Shown in pieces: positions 34,558 to 43,763 of a stretch of DNA of 63,796 nt. The notes under the pieces were generated by a model that searched no databases, was not told where the DNA came from, and was given only the letters and a program-made list of their open reading frames with translations. How positions within the stretch are numbered: position 1 is the first letter of the stretch; each line of letters opens with the position of its first letter. Source of the stretch: JBOHWJ01 sp050736615. Lineage in GTDB: Bacteria; Desulfobacterota; Binatia; Binatales; Binataceae. Made by a program: the position numbers and the translations under genes. The stretch spans positions 1 through 63,796 of the forward strand of contig JBOHWL010000111.1 in assembly GCA_050736615.1 (NCBI GenBank). The letters run 5' to 3'.

Positions 34558-34878
34558 CTAGCCGTATACGACCTCGACGGTGTCGAGGTAGGTGGCGAGC
34601 CGCTCGGCGCATTGAGACGCCGTTGCAGCGTCTTGATGCTGTGCGGCCTCTTCGAGCGCCGCGCCGAAATCCGTGATGGCATCAAATCCGTAGCCGCCGC
34701 CTTCGCCTTTCATGCGATGGCCCAGGCGGGCGAGGGTGTCATAATCACCACGTTCGACGGCGTCTCGCGCCAGCCTCGCGTCGTCACGCTTACGGGCGAG
34801 GAAGCCAGGAATCAGATCGCTTAGGTCGCTGTCAACTTGCACCACGGTCTTTTCTATCACGCTCCACCTCGACTCCAC
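34558..34878 (-). CDS. Stand-alone Hpt-domain protein
   Basis: A protein of about 106 residues made almost entirely of one histidine phosphotransfer domain. The phospho-accepting histidine is in LARLGHRMKGEGGGYGF, followed by the usual second helix (AALEEAAQHQDAATASQC). It starts at a GTG two bases past the stop of the hybrid kinase, so the two are almost surely co-translated. It would carry phosphate between receiver domains, and the kinase lacks its own Hpt. Longer frames into the kinase gene are non-specific. Confidence 0.8.
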   Translation of the reverse strand: MESRWSVIEKTVVQVDSDLSDLIPGFLARKRDDARLARDAVERGDYDTLARLGHRMKGEGGGYGFDAITDFGAALEEAAQHQDAATASQCAERLATYLDTVEVVYG

Positions 34879-34880
34879 GT

Positions 34881-37800
34881 TTACCGCGTCGCGCTGATTG
34901 TGGCGCCTCCACGGACGGAGCTTTTGATCGCTTCGAGCAAGGTCGCCTTGCGTACCGGCTTGGCGATATGCGCGGTGCATCCTGCCGCCAGGCTGCGCTG
35001 CACCGCTTCATCCAGTGCGGAGGCGGTCAATGCGATAATTGGGGTTGGCTCCTGACGCTTTTCGCGTTCCCAAGCCCGAATCGTCTCGACCGCCGTGTAG
35101 CCATCCACCACCGGCATTTGAATGTCCATCAGCACCACGTCGTAATGCTTGCGCTTGAAGTGCTCGATGGCAATCTGGCCATTTTCCGCATGGTCCAATT
35201 GATAAGGCGTGTTTTTCAGATAGGCTGCGATCAACAGGCGATTATCAGGTGAGTCCTCGGCGAGCAGAATTTGAAGCCGCTTCGCCACAATCAGGCTCGC
35301 TATATTCGGCACGCCTTTGACGGTTCCATCACCGCTTCCGACGACCCTTGAAAAGGTCGCCGGGCTGTCGTTACGCGAGATGGTTGCCGCCGGGGCGACG
35401 ACAGTTGCCGTATCACCGGTTAAGCCCGCGATCGCATTCAGCAGATCGATGCGTCTGATCGGCTTTGCGACATAGCGGCAGCGCCCGACCGCATCCAGGC
35501 CAAGCGCACGCATGCGAGCGATTGCAGGATTGAGCGCGTCAGAGGTCAACATGAGCACGATCGCCGGCGCGCCGCCATCCGGGTACGAACCCAGAATTTG
35601 ACGCGCCAATTCGATTAAGTCTCCTGGCGGCATCCGACTGCCGAGCAACACGAGGTCGAAGGGGCGGTTGCCAGCTTTGGCGTTTGCAACTTTCTCGAGC
35701 ACCTGCACCGTGCGCTCGGCTTCCAATATTTCGAGTCCGGCCGGTTCGAGCAGGTCGCGAATGATCAATCGATTGATCGAAGCGGGATCGGCGACGAGCA
35801 CGCGCCGGTCTGATAATCCGCATAGAGTCGGGCGCGAAGGCGGCCGCGCGTTAGCCGTCTTGAGCCCGGCGCTGGTCGTGCCGGGCTCGCCGTGCGCGAT
35901 CGTCAAAGGGACGGTGACGATGAAGCGGCTGCCCCGCCCGGGGTTGCTGTCGACGTTGATTTCGCCGTTCATGAGCTCAACCAGGCGCTTTACGATCGTC
36001 AGGCCGAGTCCGCTGCCGCCGTATCTTCTCGCGGTAGATCGATCCGCTTGGGTGAAACTCGAAAAAATCGTCGCCAACTGTTCCCGCGCGATACCAATGC
36101 CGGTATCCGACACGGTGAAACGCAAACGCACCCGATTCGGCTCAGGCCGCGAGTGGTCCGGGCCCGGCGCGCTCGGCAGCGGTTCGATAGTGAGGGTAAC
36201 TTCACCACTTTCTGTGAATTTGATCGCGTTGCCGATGAGATTGATCAGCACCTGGCGCAGCCGCATCGGATCGCCAATCACCTCGAGCGGCACGCTGTTC
36301 ATCGTACGGCCCGCCAACTCGAGCCCCTTTCCATGGGCGTGCGGGCCGAGCGTCCCGAGCACCCGATCGACGAGTTCGTCGAGTTGAAACGGGATGTTTT
36401 CCAGGCTGAGCCGTCCGCTTTCGATTTTCGCCAGGTCCAGGATGCCGTTGATCAAATCCAGCAGCGCGCCGCCGTTAGTGCGCATCGTATCGAGGTAATG
36501 GCGTTGTTCGAGGCTGAGCGGTGTGTCCCACAGCAGGTCAACCATACCCAGGATCGCGTTCATGGGTGTGCGGATCTCATGGGACATGCTGGAAAGAAAC
36601 TCGGATTTGGCGTGCGAAGCGGCCAGCGCGGCTTCGCGCGCGCGGATCATCTCGCGTTCTATGCGTTTTCTGCGCGAGATGTCCTGCGACATCGTGATCA
36701 CGCACGGCTCACCATCGATATCAACCACGGCGGCGGATAACTGCAATGGCACCACCGCGCCGCCTTTGCGGCGCACTTCGGCTTCCGCCTCGGCGACCGC
36801 GCCGGTTTTGTCGAGCGAACGCGCCAATGTGATCAGTTGCTCGCGATCGACCCAGTTGGTGACGTCCTGAAACGCACGACCGCGCAATTCCTCCCAGCGG
36901 TAATCGAAAATGCGCAGGAACTCGCGGTTGGCGCCGACAAAGCGGCCGTCGGCCTTACGCACAATCGCAATCGCCACCAAGGTGGTGTCAAAAATCTTGC
37001 GCAAGGTGGCTTCACTCTCCCGCACCTTGCGCTGTGCTATCTCACGTTCGGCAATTTCCGCGCGTAATTGACGCTGGCTGTCGCTCAACGCCACGATCCG
37101 AGCGTCGAGTTCCTCACGCGCGGCCAAAAGCTGCTGGCGGGCCAATTTGTATTCGCTCACTTCGCGCGTAATTGTCAAAATACAGGGCTGGTACTCCAGC
37201 TCAACTATCGTGCCCGAGACCAGGTATGGGCGGACCGTGCCATCCTTGCTGCGCAGATCGACTTCCAAATTGCGCACGGAACCGTCGCGGTCCAGCCGTT
37301 TCTGATATTCGCGAAGTTGCCCGCGATGTGCCCAAATTGGCAGGTCACGCAGCAATCTGCCTTCCAGCTCGCCGCGGCTGAAGCCGCTGATGCGCACGAA
37401 TTCGTCGTTAAAGTGGAGCAGCCGGGCCTCGGCGGAGTTGGTCACCGCAATAGCATCGGGACTGGTCTCGAAAATGCGCCTTAGCGCGGCTTCGCTCTGC
37501 TGCGCCCGGAGTTCGGCGGTCTTACGTTCGGCCACTTCCGCATGCAGCCGTTCGTGGTTGCGGCGCAAGGCCTCGACGCGATTTTTCAGCTCTTCCCGCG
37601 CCTCCACCAATTCGCTTTGAGTCTGTTTGATTTGCGTGATATCGCGGGTGAAGGAAACCACGCACGGCTGTCCATCCACTTCGATCATGTTGGTCGAAAT
37701 CAAAAAAGGACGAATCACTCCGTTCTTACTGCGCAGCATCGCCTCATAATTGCGGATGACGCCGTGGCTGGCGCGCAGGCGTTTGGTAAATCCGGCGCGC

Positions 37801-38717
37801 TCATCGCCGCTGGCCCAGATGCGGAAGCCGGTCACGCTGGAATTGAGCGCCTGCTCGCGTGAGTATCCCGAATCGTCGGTGAAGGCCTGGTTCACATCCA
37901 CGTAACAGCCGTTGTCGAGCCGGGTAATCGCGATAGCGTCGAGACTGGCGTCAAAGATTGCGCGGAATTTCGCTTCACTTTGCGCCAATTGGCGTTGTGC
38001 GCGCGCGTGCTCAGCGTCCAGCGTCCGGCGCACTTCCATTTCGGCGATTAGTTCGTCGCGGCTCTGGCGCAACGCGCCCATCCGCTGCGACGCTTCGAGA
38101 CGATCGTTGGAACGGATCAAGGCCGCGAAATGAGCAAGCACGGCCATCGCCGCCAGTCCGGTCCAACTATAGATGGCGGCGGCGTCCATGTTTGGTGCAA
38201 AAGCCCATTGCACCCCCATCGCGGCGATTCCACAAAAGCTGAGCAGACTCTGCCAGCGTGCGCTCCACGGCATCAACGCGGCGCACCCCATCATGGTAAA
38301 GAGAACGACTATCAACAGCGGTTGCGCATCTCCGCGGAGGATGCCGATGGTGGCGGTGGAGGCGAATATCACGCTCGAAAGCGCGAGCGTCAGTTCGCGC
38401 CAATGGCGATCGAATAATGGCCGCCCCACCAAAAGCAGGAAGACGCCGCAAGCGGCAATCGCAACCAGATGAAATCCGAGAAGCGGCGAGGCCCAGCGCG
38501 AAATTTGCCTCGCGTCAACCGCCAGATAGACGAGCAGGAAAAGCAGCAAGGAACCCGACGCCAAACGGACATAAAGCGGGGTAACCAGGCGGCGGAGTGA
38601 ATCGCTCTCACTTTCGCCTGTCGGCGCGGGCCGGCTCGCACGGTCAGCCACATCGGTCAATTCACTATCGCCAGTGATTGAGATTGGGTTTTTGGCGCTT
38701 ACCGCCTCTGGCGCCAT
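34881..38717 (-). CDS. Membrane hybrid sensor histidine kinase (PAS x3, HisKA, HATPase, REC x2)
   Basis: About 1278 residues. An N-terminal membrane part with about six segments (near 50-205) is followed by three PAS domains (about 245-365, 410-530, 570-690). Then come HisKA with SSMSHEIRTPMNAILGM, the ATP domain (NLIGNAIKFTESG, DTGIGI, GSGLGLTI) and two receiver domains. The last receiver has the full set (LLAEDSPDN, VVLMDIQMPVVDG, ALTAS, AKPV). The first lacks the phosphorylated Asp: LVLLGSRMPPGD has Gly instead. ATG 38717 has GAGG 7 bases upstream; a TTG at 38810 is a weaker alternative. An Hpt protein follows directly. Confidence 0.9.
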   Translation of the reverse strand: MAPEAVSAKNPISITGDSELTDVADRASRPAPTGESESDSLRRLVTPLYVRLASGSLLLFLLVYLAVDARQISRWASPLLGFHLVAIAACGVFLLLVGRPLFDRHWRELTLALSSVIFASTATIGILRGDAQPLLIVVLFTMMGCAALMPWSARWQSLLSFCGIAAMGVQWAFAPNMDAAAIYSWTGLAAMAVLAHFAALIRSNDRLEASQRMGALRQSRDELIAEMEVRRTLDAEHARAQRQLAQSEAKFRAIFDASLDAIAITRLDNGCYVDVNQAFTDDSGYSREQALNSSVTGFRIWASGDERAGFTKRLRASHGVIRNYEAMLRSKNGVIRPFLISTNMIEVDGQPCVVSFTRDITQIKQTQSELVEAREELKNRVEALRRNHERLHAEVAERKTAELRAQQSEAALRRIFETSPDAIAVTNSAEARLLHFNDEFVRISGFSRGELEGRLLRDLPIWAHRGQLREYQKRLDRDGSVRNLEVDLRSKDGTVRPYLVSGTIVELEYQPCILTITREVSEYKLARQQLLAAREELDARIVALSDSQRQLRAEIAEREIAQRKVRESEATLRKIFDTTLVAIAIVRKADGRFVGANREFLRIFDYRWEELRGRAFQDVTNWVDREQLITLARSLDKTGAVAEAEAEVRRKGGAVVPLQLSAAVVDIDGEPCVITMSQDISRRKRIEREMIRAREAALAASHAKSEFLSSMSHEIRTPMNAILGMVDLLWDTPLSLEQRHYLDTMRTNGGALLDLINGILDLAKIESGRLSLENIPFQLDELVDRVLGTLGPHAHGKGLELAGRTMNSVPLEVIGDPMRLRQVLINLIGNAIKFTESGEVTLTIEPLPSAPGPDHSRPEPNRVRLRFTVSDTGIGIAREQLATIFSSFTQADRSTARRYGGSGLGLTIVKRLVELMNGEINVDSNPGRGSRFIVTVPLTIAHGEPGTTSAGLKTANARPPSRPTLCGLSDRRVLVADPASINRLIIRDLLEPAGLEILEAERTVQVLEKVANAKAGNRPFDLVLLGSRMPPGDLIELARQILGSYPDGGAPAIVLMLTSDALNPAIARMRALGLDAVGRCRYVAKPIRRIDLLNAIAGLTGDTATVVAPAATISRNDSPATFSRVVGSGDGTVKGVPNIASLIVAKRLQILLAEDSPDNRLLIAAYLKNTPYQLDHAENGQIAIEHFKRKHYDVVLMDIQMPVVDGYTAVETIRAWEREKRQEPTPIIALTASALDEAVQRSLAAGCTAHIAKPVRKATLLEAIKSSVRGGATISATR

Positions 38718-39103
38718 CACAGCCTCTGTAAGTTCTTTGCAGGCCAAATTGTTGGCGCCTTGTGCCCGATGATTGTCACGGGGATGTAATCGTTGTGGAA
38801 AATCCGTCAATTACGGGCGCGAACAGAACGGAAAAGCTGGGCATCGCCAAAGAATGACGATACCAGCATTTATTAGCAATTGGCGTTTAGTAAAGGCAAT
38901 GCCCTTTTTTACGCTGAATCAGACGCATAAACCATGCAAATGGCGTCTGCAAAGGGCAACCCGACGCAACGCTTCATGTTGGGTTGGATCTTCGAATGGA
39001 AGAAAATCGAATGCCACCGAAGTGGATTCAGCCCGCTGATACAAATCTATCCGTCGACGGTCCTTGCCATCCGGCTACAACGGCCGCAGGGCCGTATGAT
39101 TGA
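38718..39103. other. Intergenic region without clear features
   Basis: The 386 bases between the kinase start and the secreted protein's stop have no credible gene. A hairpin ACGGCC-GCAG-GGCCGT lies at 39080-39095 just past the upstream stop but has no T-run after it on that strand. A kinase promoter is presumably here, but no consensus is visible. Confidence 0.5.
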
Positions 39104-39670
39104 TTAAGGACCGGTCGGAAGACTGGCCGGCTCCGCGCGCGTGTGGTCAATTTGCGGAGGTTGGGGCTGGTCCCATTGCCGTGACTGGTCTTTGGCACCC
39201 CCGACGCTGGCGACGACGATGCTCGTGATTAGCATGCCCTGCGCATAGCGGGGTCCGCCCACAATCAGCACGCCACCATCCATCAGTTTGAGGTCGGTGG
39301 TCATGATCGGCCGTGAGCCCTGAAACAGCATCAGCTCCATCGTGATCATGTTACCTTCGACCGAGCGCGGCGCGATGTGCAGGATACGCCCGCCGGGAAG
39401 ATTAAAGGACAGCATCCGTCCGCAAACCGCTTCCTGTTCCTGATGGCGCACGAGGCGATAGGTGCTGTAATCGAACAGCGCCTTGAAGCGTTCGGCCATA
39501 TGCGGATTGAGCCGCTGATCCATGCCTTCGTGAGTATCGGCGGCGAGAACCGAATCGACGCGCACACGGACCACCCGCGGTTTCTTGCTCTTGGCGCTCG
39601 CCTGACCTGCTCCAAGAATACAAACGGCGCACAGCCCCAGCAGAAAACTTAGCGTCTTGCCGCGTCGCAT
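39104..39670 (-). CDS. Hypothetical secreted protein of the ECF sigma operon
   Basis: A 188-residue protein with a signal peptide (LSFLLGLCAVCILGAGQASA, then KSKKPRVVRVRVD). The mature part has a beta-rich look (VVRVRVDSVLAADTHE, YSTYRLVRHQEQE, GGRILHIAPRSVEGN, MTTDLKLMDGG) and a short C-terminal tail rich in Pro and Gln. I do not recognise the family. It starts 5 bases after the anti-sigma stop, so it belongs to the sigma/anti-sigma operon and may be its exported output or signal sensor. Confidence 0.65.
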   Translation of the reverse strand: MRRGKTLSFLLGLCAVCILGAGQASAKSKKPRVVRVRVDSVLAADTHEGMDQRLNPHMAERFKALFDYSTYRLVRHQEQEAVCGRMLSFNLPGGRILHIAPRSVEGNMITMELMLFQGSRPIMTTDLKLMDGGVLIVGGPRYAQGMLITSIVVASVGGAKDQSRQWDQPQPPQIDHTRAEPASLPTGP

Positions 39671-39675
39671 AACAC

Positions 39676-40287
39676 CTACGGCTGCTGATCCGGTACCCAT
39701 ATCACCGTCGTATCGGTACGAGGTTCGCTCCATACCGCGACCGACGGACTGTCGGCCTCCAGCCGTGAGATGATTGCCTTCGAACTGTCCGGTCCCAGAT
39801 TAATTGCCGGGCCGAGTGGATCGCTGACGGGCGCCGAGGCCACGGGTTGGATGTTCACATAAGGCTGATGGTTGCGCGCAATCAGGATGGTCGCCGGTTC
39901 GACATTGGTGATTTTTCGCGCCGCCACATTACGCGCCACCGGCGTCATCAGCACCACCGTGACTGCGGCGGCGGCGGCGGCCGCCACGCCCATCGCGGCG
40001 GCCGCGCCCAGGCGTTCGCCGAAACGATTAAAGTAACAAGCCAGACGCGTGCTGAAGGGCACGCCAAGGTGTTGGATGCGCGCGGTGACGACGTCGGCAA
40101 ACCCACCAAGCGCGGGCGCGACGGCATCTTCGCGCAGCAATGAACCGAGCGCGCGATATTTGCTCAGGGTCGTCTCGCACCGTACGCATCCGGCCAGATG
40201 GCGCGCCACCTGTTGCATTTCGGCAGGGGATAGTTCGGCATCCTCGAAAGGGCCGAGCAGCGGAATCATTTCGTTGCAGAGGGCCAT
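39676..40287 (-). CDS. Anti-sigma factor with zinc-finger domain
   Basis: About 203 residues. The N-terminal anti-sigma domain has the zinc motif C near residue 4, then HLAGCVRC (H-x3-C-x2-C), in a zf-HC2 layout. One membrane segment (AAAMGVAAAAAAAVTVVLM, near 95-120) anchors it, and the rest is periplasmic. It would hold the ECF sigma factor at 40296 inactive until a signal arrives. ATG 40287 lies 8 bases after the sigma stop; the longer frame has no zinc-domain support. Confidence 0.85.
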   Translation of the reverse strand: MALCNEMIPLLGPFEDAELSPAEMQQVARHLAGCVRCETTLSKYRALGSLLREDAVAPALGGFADVVTARIQHLGVPFSTRLACYFNRFGERLGAAAAMGVAAAAAAAVTVVLMTPVARNVAARKITNVEPATILIARNHQPYVNIQPVASAPVSDPLGPAINLGPDSSKAIISRLEADSPSVAVWSEPRTDTTVIWVPDQQP

Positions 40288-40295
40288 CCCGTTTC

Positions 40296-40874
40296 TCAGC
40301 CTTCGCCCAGATCCTTGAGAATCCCTCGCAGCCGGCCGCGCGCGTAATGCAAACGGCTCATCACTGTCCCGCGCGGACACTGTAATACTTCACTGATCTC
40401 GTCGTAGGACAGTCCTTCAACTTCCCGTAGCAGTATCACGGCGCGATGTTCCGGCGTCAACTCATTAAGCGCCGCCCGGAGGCGCTGACTGAGTTCACCG
40501 CGCGCGGTTTCATTGAAAGAATCTCCGCTGTTACTCGGCATCCGACGTAATTCATTTTCCGCCTCTTCACCGCGCAGCACGGTATGACGGCCTTCGCGGC
40601 GGCGAAAATCGATGGCGAGGTTGGCGGCGATACGATAAAGCCACGTCGAGAAGCTGGAGCGTGACTCGAACTTGCCAAGATTTTCATACGCGCGGACGAA
40701 CGTCTCCTGAGCCAGTTCAATCGCGTCATCCTGATTATGCACTACCGCGAGCGCCACTCCGACCACCCGCCGTTGATAACGTTCGACCAATACGCTGAAA
40801 GCCTGCGAGTCACGTTTTCTGGCCCGCTGGATAAGCTCGGTCTCGTCAAGCTCTGGGGGCGCTGGCTTTCTCAA
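40296..40874 (-). CDS. ECF-family RNA polymerase sigma factor (RpoE-like)
   Basis: A 192-residue group 4 sigma factor. Region 2 contains QAFSVLVERYQRRVVGVAL, DDAIELAQETFVRAYENL and FSTWLYRIAANLAIDFRRR; region 4 has LNELTPEHRAVILLREVEGLSYDEI and CPRGTVMSRLHYARGRLR. It directs transcription of an extracytoplasmic-stress-type regulon. It lies 48 bases after polA on the same strand and in an operon with its anti-sigma factor and a secreted protein. Confidence 0.92.
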   Translation of the reverse strand: MRKPAPPELDETELIQRARKRDSQAFSVLVERYQRRVVGVALAVVHNQDDAIELAQETFVRAYENLGKFESRSSFSTWLYRIAANLAIDFRRREGRHTVLRGEEAENELRRMPSNSGDSFNETARGELSQRLRAALNELTPEHRAVILLREVEGLSYDEISEVLQCPRGTVMSRLHYARGRLRGILKDLGEG

Positions 40875-40922
40875 AAGGGTTAGACGCGCAAAGAGTGAAG
40901 AAATTCACGCCGCTTTGACACG

Positions 40923-43544
40923 TCAGGCGTGGCTTTCAAGCTCGGCCCAGTTCGGTCCGCAGTTGAGCGCCACCTTGAGTGGCACGCTTAGCACCGCCGC
41001 CCCTTCCATCGCCTCCCTGAGCACCGCGCAGGTCTCATCGACGCTGCCACAATCGGCTTCAATCAGCAATTCGTCATGCACCTGCAGCACGAGCCGGGCG
41101 CGCAACTCGCGTCGCCGCAGCATGGTATCGCAACGCACCATCGCCAATTTTATCAGATCAGCCGCGGTTCCCTGGATCGGCGTGTTGATGGCGATGCGTT
41201 CGGCCTGGGCGCGCGCCCCACCATCCGGTGCATTGAGTTCCGGCAAGTAGCGCCGCCGTCCGTACATCGTCGTGACGTAACCACGCTCGCGCGCCTTGCG
41301 CGGCGTCTCTTCGAGATAGCGGCGCACGCCGGGAAGCCGCTCGAAATAGCGTTTGATGTATTCCGTGGCTTTCGTCAACGGGATCGCGAGCTCGGCCGCG
41401 AGCCGCGCCGGTCCCATCCCGTAGATGATGCCGAAATTGATGACCTTCGCAAGACGGCGAGCCTCGCCGCCGGACAGGCTTGCACCGAGAATCTCCGCCG
41501 CAGTGCGGGTGTGAATATCCTCGTCACGCTGGAAAGCGTCGGTGAGCGTGGGGTCGCCCGACAGATGGGCGAGTATGCGCAGCTCAATCTGCGAGTAATC
41601 GGCGGATAGCAAAACGAAGCCCGGTTGCGCCACGAAAGCCCGCCGAATCCGTCGTCCCTCCTCGCTACGCGTGGGAATATTTTGCAAGTTGGGCTGGCTT
41701 GAGCTGAGGCGGCCAGTCGCCGTAAGGGCCTGATGAAAGGAAGTATGGACGCGCCCGTCGGCTGGATCGATCAGTGCGGCCAGCGCGTCGCTATAAGTTG
41801 ATTTGAGCTTCGCGAGTGTGCGGTATTCGAGCAGTTTAACCGGTAACGGATGTACCTGCGCGAGCTTTTCCAGAGCGTCGGCGTCGGTCGAATAGCCGCT
41901 CTTGGTTTTTTTAAGCCCCTTGACCGGCAGCTTCAATTCCGTGAACAAGACCTGGCGCAGTTGAGCCGGTGAACTGAGATTGAATTCCCGGCCGGCCAAT
42001 TCGAAGCACTCGTGCTCCAGCTTTGCGAGTTGTGCGCCGAATTCGCGTGACATCGTGTGCAGCGCGCCCGCATCGACGCCGATCCCGCAGCGTTCCATCG
42101 CGGCCAGAATACGGGCGACTGGCAGTTCAATTTCGGTGAAGAGCCGCGTCAGTTCGTACTCCTCCAGCCGCGCCGCCAGCCGCGCGCACAGCGCTTCGAC
42201 GATAGCGGGTTCCGCACCAACCGCCGCCGCGCCACCCAAGGGCGCCAGATGTTCGTGGTAGGCCGTCTCGAGCGACGGTTCGGGACGCCCGGGGTTGATT
42301 AGAAAGGCTGCCAACATCGTGTCGAACTCGACTTCGGGCAGATCGATATCATAGCGGCGCAGGCGCGCGAGATGGCTTTTCAAATCGTGGCAAGCCTTGG
42401 GGATGGCGCCGTTGAGTAGCGGCGCGGCCTGTCCAATCAGCGCCGAAGAAAGCGTGAACGTTTCCGCCTGCTCGAGACCCTTGAGCTTTAAAACCTCGCG
42501 GTCATGCTCGGCTCCGAGCGCAAGCTGGCCGTTGGTATCGTCCGCCTGATTCCCCAAGTGGAGTGACAATCGTGCGCTGGCGCGGAGTCGCTCAAGGATT
42601 CCACCGAGCATCCCGGCGTCGGCACGGATTTCCTTGTCGCCCCGCACGTGCGGGATCGCGGCTTGCGCGGGAGTCAGTTCAGCCAGCAGCGAACCGAACT
42701 CCAATTCGCGCAGTAAGTCCGCCACCGCCTGATGGTCGATCCCGGGCCAGGCCAAATCCGCCGGCGTGAGCGCGAGCGGCACGGCGGTGTCGATGCGCAC
42801 GAGCTTGCGCGCCAGTTCCACGCTTGAACGATGTTCCGCGATCAGGCCCGCGCATTTTTTGGCACCGCGAATGCCGCTTTCCTCGAGATGGTCGAGGCCG
42901 GCGAAGAGCGCTTCCAGATTGCCATAATGGCGAATCAGCGCACTGGCGGTTTTTTCGCCTACGCCAGGAACGCCTTTGACATTATCAATCGCGTCGCCCA
43001 TCAAGGCCATGATGTCGACCAGCGCGCGCGGCTCGACGCCGAACCGTTCACGCACTTCGCGCGCGCCGGTGTGCTTGTCGCGCATGGTATCCCACAGGTT
43101 GATATTGGGTCCGGCGAGCTGCATGAAATCCTTGTCGGCGGTCACGATTACGGTATTGAAACGTTCCCGGGCCGTGCCCACGGCGAGGGTGCCGATGACG
43201 TCATCGGCCTCATAGCCGTCGAGCGTGATGCTGGCGATACGGAAGGCGTCCACCGCGCGATGGATGTAAGGAATTTGGGCGACCAGATCGTTGGGCGTCT
43301 CGGGACGGTTGGCCTTGTAGGATTCGAACAGGTCGTCGCGAAAGGTCTTTTTGACGGAATCGAACACCACCGCGATATGGCTGGGCCGCGCATCCTTGAG
43401 CAGCTTCAGCAACATCCGGATAAAGCCAAAACTCGCGTTAGTGGGTAGTCCACGCGAATTGTTGAGTTGGGGCAGGGCGAAAAAGGCGCGGAAGATATAT
43501 CCCGAGCCATCCACCAGGTAAACCGTGCGTCGCTCATCCGCCAT
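40923..43544 (-). CDS. polA: DNA polymerase I
   Basis: An 873-residue DNA repair and Okazaki-fragment polymerase. Residues 1-260 are the 5'-3' exonuclease (YLVDGSGYIFRAFFAL, VTADKDFMQL, GVPGVGEKTA). The central 3'-5' exonuclease-like domain lacks catalytic acids: the D-x-E motif is replaced by LSLHLG and the N-x3-D motif reads CHDLKSH. The polymerase domain has motif A SADYSQIELRILAHLSG, motif B RRLAKVINFGIIYG and motif C LQVHDELLIE. Proofreading is therefore probably absent, as in many bacterial PolA enzymes. Confidence 0.97.
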   Translation of the reverse strand: MADERRTVYLVDGSGYIFRAFFALPQLNNSRGLPTNASFGFIRMLLKLLKDARPSHIAVVFDSVKKTFRDDLFESYKANRPETPNDLVAQIPYIHRAVDAFRIASITLDGYEADDVIGTLAVGTARERFNTVIVTADKDFMQLAGPNINLWDTMRDKHTGAREVRERFGVEPRALVDIMALMGDAIDNVKGVPGVGEKTASALIRHYGNLEALFAGLDHLEESGIRGAKKCAGLIAEHRSSVELARKLVRIDTAVPLALTPADLAWPGIDHQAVADLLRELEFGSLLAELTPAQAAIPHVRGDKEIRADAGMLGGILERLRASARLSLHLGNQADDTNGQLALGAEHDREVLKLKGLEQAETFTLSSALIGQAAPLLNGAIPKACHDLKSHLARLRRYDIDLPEVEFDTMLAAFLINPGRPEPSLETAYHEHLAPLGGAAAVGAEPAIVEALCARLAARLEEYELTRLFTEIELPVARILAAMERCGIGVDAGALHTMSREFGAQLAKLEHECFELAGREFNLSSPAQLRQVLFTELKLPVKGLKKTKSGYSTDADALEKLAQVHPLPVKLLEYRTLAKLKSTYSDALAALIDPADGRVHTSFHQALTATGRLSSSQPNLQNIPTRSEEGRRIRRAFVAQPGFVLLSADYSQIELRILAHLSGDPTLTDAFQRDEDIHTRTAAEILGASLSGGEARRLAKVINFGIIYGMGPARLAAELAIPLTKATEYIKRYFERLPGVRRYLEETPRKARERGYVTTMYGRRRYLPELNAPDGGARAQAERIAINTPIQGTAADLIKLAMVRCDTMLRRRELRARLVLQVHDELLIEADCGSVDETCAVLREAMEGAAVLSVPLKVALNCGPNWAELESHA

Positions 43545-43645
43545 GATGATTCATTCTCCACAGTAATCATCGCGCGGCTCCAGCAAAAGCCCACGCTGGT
43601 CCGATTTGGCGTATTGACACTCCGGGTCAAGGCGGCTTAATTAAG

Positions 43646-43666
43646 CGATTGCTTCATTCGCAATCG
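43646..43666. promoter_or_regulatory. Inverted repeat upstream of the GldA-like operon
   Basis: CGATTGC at 43646 pairs with GCAATCG ending at 43666 around a 7-base centre, about 98 bases before the ABC ATPase start. It lies in the 219-base gap between divergent polA and the ABC operon and could be an operator or small hairpin. It has little support beyond symmetry and place. Confidence 0.35.
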
Positions 43667-43763
43667 AATAATCGTGTCTCGTTATCGTCACTAATGGCTG
43701 GATTCGGAGTAATCGCCGCAATTTGGGCGCGGCCGAACGCGCGTCGCGCACCAGGCACGCAGG

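Noticed and set aside
38896..38914. AAAGG-CAATGC-CCTTTTTT, a terminator-like hairpin
   Set aside because: It is oriented for rightward transcription and no rightward gene lies before it; the stem is only five pairs.
38930..39010. Possible GEMM/c-di-GMP-like riboswitch before the kinase
   Set aside because: Some GCAAAGGGCAACC-like bases are present, but no complete conserved core or pairing could be made on either strand.
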